From contig NZ_CP044543.1 in the NCBI RefSeq assembly GCF_008932115.1, positions 5,214,501-5,278,500 of the forward strand: DNA of 64,000 nucleotides, written 5' to 3'. Below the pieces are notes generated by a model that was not told the origin of the DNA, did not search any database, and saw only the letters and a list, made by a program, of their open reading frames with translations. The stretch comes from Bradyrhizobium betae. GTDB lineage: Bacteria; Pseudomonadota; Alphaproteobacteria; Rhizobiales; Xanthobacteraceae. Below are positions 57,122 through 64,000 of the stretch, piece by piece. Every line of letters starts with the position of its first letter. Position 1 is the first letter of the stretch. Position numbers and translations under genes: made by a program.

Positions 57122-57349
57122 GATCTCCAATCCAGGTTGATGGCGGCACAGTAGGGCACGCCGGGCATCGGCGGAAGTGCGCTCGCCGCATCGGCAGTCG
57201 CAGCAGGTCTGCACGAGCGTCGCAGCGGGGGACGTTCCCGCACGCGCGACCTTCGTGCTAAGGTCATCGCGCGAACGCCCAGAACTGAGAACAACAACGA
57301 AGGCCGGCGCGCCTCAGGCTGCGCAGAAGAGCCGCAAGAAGAGGACCAC

Positions 57350-58828
57350 ATGCCCGGTGCAGCCCTTCTCACCGCTCCCTCGATTCCGACCGCGCCCGTG
57401 ACGCCAGCCATCGTCGACCGCCTGCGGGCCATCGTGGGCGACAAGGGCATGATCCTGGACGAGCAGGACAAGCAGCCTTTCGTGACCGATTGGCGCGGCG
57501 AGCTGGCGGGGCAGGCTGCGGCAGTGGTGCGTCCGGCCAGCACCGCGGAGGTCTCCGCCGTCGTCAAGCTTTGCCACGACAACGGCATTGCCATCGTGCC
57601 GCAGGGTGGCAACACCGGCCTGATGGGCGGCGCCACGCCGTGGCCGGCGCACCGCGGCATCGTGCTGTCGCTCGGTCGCATGAACCGGGTGCTGAGTGTC
57701 GATCCCGTCGGCTATGCCATGACGGTGGAGGCAGGCTGCATCCTCCAGACGCTTCAGGAGACCGCGGCGCGCCATGATCGCTTTCTTCCGCTCAGCCTGG
57801 GTGCCCAGGGCTCGTGCATGATCGGCGGCAATCTGTCCACCAATGCCGGCGGGGTGCAGGTGCTGCGTTATGGCAATGCGCGAAATCTGGTGCTGGGTCT
57901 CGAGGTCGTGCTCGCCAATGGCGAGGTCTGGAACGGTCTACGCGCCCTCAAGAAGGACAACACCGGCTACGACCTCAAGCATTTGTTCATGGGCGCCGAG
58001 GGCACGCTCGGTATCATCACCAGGGCGGTGCTGAAGCTCTGGCCGGCGCCGAAAGACGTCTGCACGGCATGGCTCGCGATCCGCGATCCCAGTGCCGCGA
58101 TCGAGCTTCTGTCGGAGGCACACGCCGCGTCCGACGACAATGTCGGCTCCTGCGAGTTGATGAGCCGCGCCTGTACCGACATGGTGCTGCGCCACATTCC
58201 CGGCACCCAGGACCCTCTCAAGGCGCATATCGAGTGGTATCTGCTTCTGGAATGGTCCTCGGCCCGGCCGCGCGAGGACAGCGGTGCGGGCATGTCGGAG
58301 CGGATGGAGCAGTTTCTGGCCGACCAGCTCGAAGCAGGTCGGGTGCTGGATGCGGTGATCGCGCAAACCGAAGCGCAGTCGCGCAACATGTGGCGCATTC
58401 GCGAGAGCGTGGCCGAGGCATCGCGGGCCGAGGGACCGGGCCTGAGCTATGACGTGTCGGTCGCCGTCTCACGGATTCCCGAGTTCATCGACAAGGGTCT
58501 CAAGGCGGCGCTCGACATCCTGCCGACGATCCGCCCCTATCCGCTCGGCCATATCGGAGATGGCAATGTGCACTTCTCCTTCATGGGTCCGAAGGGCATG
58601 GATCGCGTCGCGCTCGGCCAGTATTCCGCGGTGATCACCCGGGCCGTCAACGACCTCATCACCTCCATGGACGGCTCGATCTCGGCCGAGCACGGCATCG
58701 GCATCGAGAAGCTCGACGAGCTCTCGCATTATCGTTCCAGGACCGAGCTCGACATCATGCGGACGATCAAGCGGGCGCTCGACCCCAAGAACATCATGAA
58801 TCCCGGCAAGGTGCTCCGTCTCGAATGA
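57350..58828 (+). CDS. FAD-linked D-2-hydroxyacid dehydrogenase (GlcD/D-lactate/D-2HG type)
   Basis: A 492-residue VAO-fold flavoenzyme. PCMH FAD domain: VRPASTAEVSAVVKLC, PQGGNTGLMGGATPW, GAQGSCMIGGNLSTNAGGVQ. C-terminal catalytic part: PYPLGHIGDGNVHFSF and SAEHGIGIEKLDEL with the metal His and catalytic His. It oxidises a D-2-hydroxyacid, with electrons passing to quinone or ETF. GAGGA precedes the ATG. It is divergent from hisC. Confidence 0.9.
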   Translation: MPGAALLTAPSIPTAPVTPAIVDRLRAIVGDKGMILDEQDKQPFVTDWRGELAGQAAAVVRPASTAEVSAVVKLCHDNGIAIVPQGGNTGLMGGATPWPAHRGIVLSLGRMNRVLSVDPVGYAMTVEAGCILQTLQETAARHDRFLPLSLGAQGSCMIGGNLSTNAGGVQVLRYGNARNLVLGLEVVLANGEVWNGLRALKKDNTGYDLKHLFMGAEGTLGIITRAVLKLWPAPKDVCTAWLAIRDPSAAIELLSEAHAASDDNVGSCELMSRACTDMVLRHIPGTQDPLKAHIEWYLLLEWSSARPREDSGAGMSERMEQFLADQLEAGRVLDAVIAQTEAQSRNMWRIRESVAEASRAEGPGLSYDVSVAVSRIPEFIDKGLKAALDILPTIRPYPLGHIGDGNVHFSFMGPKGMDRVALGQYSAVITRAVNDLITSMDGSISAEHGIGIEKLDELSHYRSRTELDIMRTIKRALDPKNIMNPGKVLRLE

Positions 58829-59018
58829 GGCGGAGGGCGGCAAGCCGCCCGGTCGATTGAGCCAAATCATGCCGTTTGCGGCTTTATTCCCGCCTCGGAT
58901 GCTTTAAGGAAGGGGCAGGATCAGGTCGCACCCGCCCGGCGGCGGTGCTAGATCCTGATGCAGGAAAATGGCGCCTGGCCGGCTGGCACGGGCCGCAGGA
59001 TGAGAAGGATTTAAGGCA

Positions 59019-59870
<852 letters not shown>

Positions 59871-59881
59871 TCACGCGCGGA

Positions 59882-59903
59882 GGCGGGGCGTTTGCGCCCC
59901 GCC
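59882..59903 (+). terminator. Perfect 9-bp hairpin after the HBDH gene
   Basis: GGCGGGGCG-TTTG-CGCCCCGCC, 11 bases past the stop. Very stable but without a T-run; probably a transcript end or 3'-stabilising hairpin. Confidence 0.55.
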
Positions 59904-60003
59904 CCATCCCCGCAATTTGCGCTGCGACAAAGACGCCGTGCGCAATTGGCCCGACAATGTCGAACGGGCAGCCCGCGGGAACTAGGAACGGATAACAAAG
60001 GAC

Positions 60004-60468
60004 ATGTCGGATCGACTGAAGGCCGAGCGCGAAGCTGCGGTCGCACGGCGGAACCTGCTGACCCAGGATGCGATCGAGCGCACCGGGATTACCGAAGAGA
60101 TGATCGGGGAACTCGTCACCCGTTTCTACGGCCGCGTGCGCGAGGATGCGCTGCTGGGACCGGTGTTCGGCGTCGTGCAGAACTGGGACGAGCATCTCGC
60201 CAAGCTCCGGGATTTCTGGTCGTCGGTCGTCCTGATGAGCGGCCGCTATCATGGCTCGCCGATGCGGGCGCATATGCCGCTGAGCCTCGTCGGCGATCAT
60301 TTCGACCGCTGGCTCGATCTGTTCGAACAGACCGCGCGCGAGGTTTGCCCGCCGCCGGCAGCTGCGCTGTTCATCGACAAGGCGCGGCGCATCGCCGACA
60401 GTTTTGAAATGGCATCGGCGACGATCGCCGGCCGCATCGCCGCGCCGCGTCACGTGCTCAGGTCCTGA
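60004..60468 (+). CDS. Group III truncated haemoglobin
   Basis: A 154-residue globin of the 2-on-2 fold, group III. The proximal haem His is at 90 (PMRAHMPL); FYGRVREDALLGPVFG and WDEHLAKLRDFWSSVVL are characteristic of this group. Group III proteins are linked to NO or oxygen stress and microaerobic life; the exact role is unclear. The ATG at 60004 has AAAGGA very close upstream. It is monocistronic. Confidence 0.9.
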   Translation: MSDRLKAEREAAVARRNLLTQDAIERTGITEEMIGELVTRFYGRVREDALLGPVFGVVQNWDEHLAKLRDFWSSVVLMSGRYHGSPMRAHMPLSLVGDHFDRWLDLFEQTAREVCPPPAAALFIDKARRIADSFEMASATIAGRIAAPRHVLRS

Positions 60469-60729
60469 CGACGAGCCTGCCTGCGAACCGTGCAGCTGTG
60501 TCGCGTCAAGGTTGCATTGCGTGATTGATGGCGCGTTGTACCAATTCCGTCATCATCGGTCTGGTCTGCAAAATCATCATGCCATTCGCGCGGTGCGACG
60601 TAGAATTCGCGAAAACGCGTTTGAATGCGTTCATTCGCGTTCAATCAAAACGAGCAAAGACATATTGATGCACTGCGGCGCCAATTCTCCGCCTTCATTT
60701 AGGCAGAGTTCCAGCGCCTGCTAGCGGGC

Positions 60730-61386
60730 ATGTCGCGCGCATCGCTCAGCACAACGTCCTCATCCTCCGAGAAGATCACTGCGGAACCTGACATCGACGC
60801 GGGTACCGAGCAGACGCGGCGAACGCTGCTGCTTGGTGCGCTCGCGACCACCGCTTGCCTCGGTTGTTCAACGCAGGCTCGCGCGGGCGAGGATCCGCCC
60901 GGCTCCGACGAGCGTCCAAGGAAAGGCGACCAGCTGGTCTTCTCCGACGGTGAGCAGGAAGGAAAGCTGATCACCGCCGCTGATATACCGAAGGGCGGAC
61001 CGCCGCTGCATGCCTGGCCGAAAGATCCGAGCACTTCGGTGGTGCGTAGCGCCTCGCGTCTCAACGAGATCCTGATCATCCGGCTCGATCCCGCCGAGCT
61101 CGACGAGCAAACCCGGGCGCGTGCCGTCGACGGCATCCTCGCCTATTCGGCAATCTGCTCGCATGCCGGCTGTCCCGTCACCGCCTGGGTCAAGAGCGAT
61201 GCCGGCGACAAGGAGGTGTTCAAGTGCATGTGCCACAACTCCGAATACGATCCCCGCGCGGGCGCGCAGGTCGTGTTCGGGCCGGCGCCGCGGCGGCTCG
61301 CCGCCCTGCCGATTGCGCTTGCCGACGGCTCGCTCAGCGTCGCCGGTAACTTCATCGGAAAGGTGGGAGGCGTGCAGCCAGGATGA
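60730..61386 (+). CDS. Tat-exported Rieske [2Fe-2S] protein
   Basis: A 218-residue protein with a twin-arginine signal (TRRTLLLGALATTACLG) and a Rieske domain: C143-x-H145-xx-C148 (CSHAGC) and C166-x-C168-H169 (CMCH). All six residues of the high-potential bc1-type Rieske site, including the two disulfide cysteines, are present. The domain is preceded by about 90 residues without known motif. It lies 126 bases before the PQQ dehydrogenase on the same strand, suggesting it takes electrons from that enzyme or hands them on. This is inference; no cytochrome c gene is adjacent. Confidence 0.87.
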   Translation: MSRASLSTTSSSSEKITAEPDIDAGTEQTRRTLLLGALATTACLGCSTQARAGEDPPGSDERPRKGDQLVFSDGEQEGKLITAADIPKGGPPLHAWPKDPSTSVVRSASRLNEILIIRLDPAELDEQTRARAVDGILAYSAICSHAGCPVTAWVKSDAGDKEVFKCMCHNSEYDPRAGAQVVFGPAPRRLAALPIALADGSLSVAGNFIGKVGGVQPG

Positions 61387-61456
61387 CGGACGGTGCGGGA
61401 TATGCCCGCGTCACGAGAGGCCGCATCCGCCGAGGGGCGGACGACGGGACGACAAG

Positions 61457-61491
61457 AATTCAAAACAACAATTCAAAACAAGAATTCAAAC
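61457..61491. repeat. Tandem 13-base repeat before the PQQ dehydrogenase gene
   Basis: AATTCAAAACAAC, AATTCAAAACAAG and a partial AATTCAAAC lie in direct tandem 21 bases before the ATG. They form an A/T-rich island in GC-rich surroundings, overlapping the untranslated leader. It may be a regulator site, a translation enhancer or a slippage product. Confidence 0.6.
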
Positions 61492-61512
61492 GGATGAAAA
61501 AGGGGAACGTCC

Positions 61513-63264
61513 ATGAAAACCTCCAAGCAAACGTCGGTCACCAGCAAGCAATGGTACCTGTCCGGCTTCGTCGCCTTCACCTGTCTCGTCTCGACCGCCG
61601 CGTTCGCCGGCCCGATCGAGAACTATTCTCCCGTGACCCAGCAGCGCCTGGAGAATCCGGAACCCGGCAACTGGATGCTCTATCGGCGCACCTATGACGG
61701 GCAGGGCTATAGTCCGCTCGACCAGATCAACACCTCGAACGTGAAGACTCTCACGCCGGTCTGGACGTTTGCCACCGGTGTGGTCGAGGGCCACGAGGCG
61801 CCTCCGATCGTCAACAACGGCGTGATGTTCGTAACGACCCCGATGGGACAGGTGATCGCGATCAACGCCAGGACCGGCGACGAATATTGGCGCTACAAGC
61901 GGCAGCTCCCCGACGATCTGTTCCAGTTGCATCCGACCAACCGCGGTGTCGGCCTGTGGGAAGACAAGCTCTATCTCGCCACCACCGACGATCATGTCGT
62001 CGCGCTCGACGCCAAGACTGGCAAGGTGGTGTGGGACACCAAGGTGCAGGACTACAAGAAAGGTCAGTACATGACCCTGATGCCGCTGATCGTCGAGGGC
62101 AAGGTCATCGTCGGCGGCTCCGGCGGTGAGCTCGGCGTGCGCGGCTACGTCGCCGCCTTCGATGCCAAGGAAGGCAAGGAGCTGTGGCGGACCTATACCA
62201 TTCCCGGCGAAGGCGAACCCGGCCACGATACCTGGCAGGGCGACGACTGGAAGACCGGCGGTGGTTCCGCCTGGATGACCGGCAATTACGACAAGGACAC
62301 CAAGACGATCTACTGGGGCGTGGGCAATGCCGCGCCTTGGCCCGGCGAGACGCATCCCGGTGACAATCTCTACACCTCGTCGGTGCTCGCGCTCGATCCG
62401 GGCAACGGCAAGATCAAGACCTATCACCAGTATCACCAGAACGATTCCTGGGACTGGGACGAGGTCGACGCGCCGATGCTGATCGACCTGCAACGCGACG
62501 GCCGCACCATCAAGAGCCTGGTGCATCCCGGCCGCGACGCGATCTTCTGGGTGCTCGAACGCACCCCGACCAAGATCAACTACGTCGCCGGCTGGCCGTT
62601 CGTCGCAACCGACGTCTGGAAGGGCATCGATGCCGAGAGCGGGCGGCCGATCGTCGATCCCGACCACAAGCCGGTCATCGGCAAGCGCGTCGAGTTCTGT
62701 CCGTCGCTATGGGGCGGCAAGGACTGGCCGTCGGCGGCCTACAGCCAGAAGACTGGTCTGGTCTACGTGCCCGCCAACGAGAATTTCTGCGGCGGCTTCA
62801 CCGGCGAGAAGGTTCCGCTCAAGGCGGGCGAGCTCTGGCTCGGCACCAAGCCGGAGGACATCGGCCTCAAGGCGAAGCCGGGAGCGGACCATTTCGGCGA
62901 GCTCCAGGCCTGGGATCCCGCCACGGGCAAGAAGGTGTGGCAGCACAACTTCCCGAAATCCCAGTTGTTCGGTTCGGTGACGGCGACGGCGGGCGATCTC
63001 GTCTTCGTCGGCGGCACCAACGACCGCAACTTCCGCGCCTTCCACGCCAAGACCGGCGAGCTGTTGTGGGAGCAGAAGACCAACTCCGGCATCATGGGCA
63101 TGCCGGTGTCCTATGAGATCGACGGCACCCAGTACATCGCGATCCAGTCTGGCTGGGGCGTCGACGCGCAGCGCATCCAGGATGCGCTCGCGACCAACAA
63201 TATCGGCATCGAGTCCAATGTGCCGCAAGGCGGCGTCGTCTGGGTGTTCGCGCTGAAGAAATGA
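61513..63264 (+). CDS. PQQ-dependent alcohol dehydrogenase, predicted lanthanide type
   Basis: A 583-residue periplasmic quinoprotein. Signal peptide (to about residue 32), then the eight-bladed propeller with W-motifs such as ALDAKTGKVVWDTKV. Active-site residues: Glu206 (GGELGVRG), Asn272 (GNAAPW), catalytic Asp314 and, two residues on, Asp316 (WDWD). The extra Asp is the mark of lanthanide-binding enzymes, where calcium enzymes have Ala. The usual vicinal Cys-Cys before NRG is Gln138-Leu139 here. No cytochrome domain. GGGGAA precedes the ATG. A Rieske protein gene is upstream and a strong terminator follows. Substrate unknown: methanol, ethanol or another alcohol. Confidence 0.9.
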   Translation: MKTSKQTSVTSKQWYLSGFVAFTCLVSTAAFAGPIENYSPVTQQRLENPEPGNWMLYRRTYDGQGYSPLDQINTSNVKTLTPVWTFATGVVEGHEAPPIVNNGVMFVTTPMGQVIAINARTGDEYWRYKRQLPDDLFQLHPTNRGVGLWEDKLYLATTDDHVVALDAKTGKVVWDTKVQDYKKGQYMTLMPLIVEGKVIVGGSGGELGVRGYVAAFDAKEGKELWRTYTIPGEGEPGHDTWQGDDWKTGGGSAWMTGNYDKDTKTIYWGVGNAAPWPGETHPGDNLYTSSVLALDPGNGKIKTYHQYHQNDSWDWDEVDAPMLIDLQRDGRTIKSLVHPGRDAIFWVLERTPTKINYVAGWPFVATDVWKGIDAESGRPIVDPDHKPVIGKRVEFCPSLWGGKDWPSAAYSQKTGLVYVPANENFCGGFTGEKVPLKAGELWLGTKPEDIGLKAKPGADHFGELQAWDPATGKKVWQHNFPKSQLFGSVTATAGDLVFVGGTNDRNFRAFHAKTGELLWEQKTNSGIMGMPVSYEIDGTQYIAIQSGWGVDAQRIQDALATNNIGIESNVPQGGVVWVFALKK

Positions 63265-63304
63265 GCTCCGCGGGCGGATCGAAAGTAGCGGAGCCTCTGG
63301 GGGC

Positions 63305-63337
63305 AAATGCGGCGGACGGCAACGTCCGCCGCATTTT
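63305..63337 (+). terminator. Rho-independent terminator of the PQQ dehydrogenase gene
   Basis: A perfect 14-pair stem (AAATGCGGCGGACG and complement) with loop GCAA, ending in TTTT, 40 bases after the stop. Confidence 0.88.
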
Positions 63338-63344
63338 GCGTGTT

Positions 63345-63512
63345 CCTTGCTTTCACCTTCTCCCCTTGTGGGAGAAGGTGGAGCGGAGCGCCGGATGAGG
63401 GGTATCTATCCGCGTACACAAATCGCAAGGTGTGCTCGCGGAGACATACCCCTCACCCAAGCGAGTTTGTTGCCACCAGCGTCGCGGCTCTCTCCCGCAA
63501 GGGGCGAGGGGA
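63345..63512. repeat. Palindromic intergenic repeat
   Basis: Begins with a perfect 11-pair hairpin (63354-63364 with 63370-63380, CACCTTCTCCC and complement) and ends with the related CTCTCCCGCAAGGGGCGAGGGG; between them lie GGATGAGGGG and CCCCTCACCC. Blocks of this kind are scattered between genes in Bradyrhizobium and related genera. No gene is present. Confidence 0.7.
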
Positions 63513-63536
63513 GATCAATGCGCAGTCGTCAGACAA

Positions 63537-63797
63537 CTACTTCCCCTGCCGATCCACCTTGTCCTTTTCCTTCTGGTTCATCTCCTGAATCTTCGGATCG
63601 GTGCTGCTCTGCCCGGTGGTCTGGGTGGTCGAGGCGGGCGGGGCGTTGGCGTTGGGCAGCGAGTTTTGCTCCGGCGCGGTGGGGCGGGTGGCTGTGGTCG
63701 GTGGCGTCGTACTGTTCTGCGCGAACGCGCCTGTGGTCGTCATGAAAAAGGCGCCCGACAGCAACGAGACTGCGAGCGCCCTTGAGATGTTGGTCAT
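63537..63797 (-). CDS. Small secreted Thr/Pro/Asn-rich protein
   Basis: An 86-residue protein with a Sec signal (ISRALAVSLLSGAFFMTTTGAFA) and a short mature part rich in Thr, Pro, Ala, Asn and Gln, ending in a charged tail (EMNQKEKDKVDRQGK). No domain is known. Similar small secreted proteins are common in Bradyrhizobium, from memory. Function unknown. Confidence 0.65.
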   Translation of the reverse strand: MTNISRALAVSLLSGAFFMTTTGAFAQNSTTPPTTATRPTAPEQNSLPNANAPPASTTQTTGQSSTDPKIQEMNQKEKDKVDRQGK

Positions 63798-63853
63798 CGA
63801 TCTGCTCCTGTCAGATCGATGGAAACGGCGCGGAGCCGCCTTATGTTCCCGCG

Positions 63854-64000
63854 CTAAGCCTCCAATTGCTTGCCGAGTGGAAGGCTGCGGATACGCTTGC
63901 CGGTCGCGGCGAAGATCGCATTCATCAGCGCAGGTGCGAACGGCGGCACGCCGGGCTCGCCGACGCCGCTTGGCGGCGTGTCGGGTCCGGGCGGAACGAT
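63854..64000 (-). CDS. Mo-hydroxylase large subunit, C-terminal end (partial)
   Basis: The last 48 residues of a xanthine dehydrogenase-family molybdopterin subunit, running off the window. [20 protein letters not shown] contains the catalytic Glu and is typical of the isoquinoline 1-oxidoreductase/aldehyde dehydrogenase branch; the protein ends [12 protein letters not shown]. It is a different enzyme from the one at 38186, which has GVGEAG only after frame repair. Confidence 0.85.
   Translation of the reverse strand: MVPPGPDTPPSGVGEPGVPPFAPALMNAIFAATGKRIRSLPLGKQLEA

Overview
The window looks like a chromosomal stretch of a Bradyrhizobium-type alphaproteobacterium (Nitrobacteraceae). The evidence is the high GC, a subclass B3 metallo-beta-lactamase very close to what I remember of BJP-1 from B. 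japonicum, an alphaproteobacterial hutF-type histidine pathway, HWE/HisKA_2 kinases, many ABC and Mo-hydroxylase catabolic genes, and dispersed palindromic repeats of the kind seen in that group. No rRNA, tRNA, CRISPR array or intact insertion sequence was found. The assignment rests on reading the sequence and on memory, not on a search.

Layout. 0-5 kb: end of an unrecognised gene, a fumarylacetoacetate-hydrolase-family enzyme, a MetE C-domain-like methyltransferase, RidA, and a BisC/DMSO-reductase-type molybdoenzyme. 5-9 kb: Dps, then a minus-strand unit of an uncharacterised protein, a Tat-exported alpha/beta hydrolase and an AraC regulator. 9-18 kb: two large paralogous winged-helix/ATPase regulators, both starting at GTG and sharing an upstream box, flank a sensor kinase, OsmC, MsrA and a decayed VOC/epoxide-hydrolase pair. 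18-22 kb: Bug-type binding protein, MFS exporter, a deletion scar joining a histidine kinase tail to a NodT head, a strongly structured repeat/ncRNA-like element and a long palindromic repeat. 23-25 kb: a bamA copy away from the usual bam/lpx context.

25-36 kb: a Ssu/Tau-type ABC transporter with an M20 amidohydrolase, then hutC and hutF divergent from hutI-hutH-hutU across a perfect 20-bp palindrome (histidine to glutamate, with no hutG seen). 36-45 kb: a TetR regulator divergent from a three-subunit Mo-hydroxylase (FAD, 2[2Fe-2S] and Mo subunits) and a complete branched-chain-type ABC importer, with two TetR-like operators between them. 45-54 kb: a GGDEF/EAL protein, BJP-1-like beta-lactamase, an esterase pseudogene next to a truncated TonB receptor, tupA/tupB tungstate genes and a non-canonical Nramp transporter. 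54-64 kb: FAD oxidoreductase, hisC, D-2-hydroxyacid dehydrogenase, 3-hydroxyacyl-CoA dehydrogenase, group III truncated haemoglobin, a Tat-exported Rieske protein followed by a predicted lanthanide-type PQQ dehydrogenase, and the tail of another Mo-hydroxylase.

Two kinds of gene damage stand out. Three loci carry real deletions (epoxide hydrolase, kinase/NodT, TonB receptor). Separately, at least six genes (hutC, the small and large Mo-hydroxylase subunits, the first branched-chain permease, the esterase, the epoxide hydrolase) are each broken by the apparent loss of a single base, mostly in G/C runs. That pattern could be sequencing error or genuine decay.
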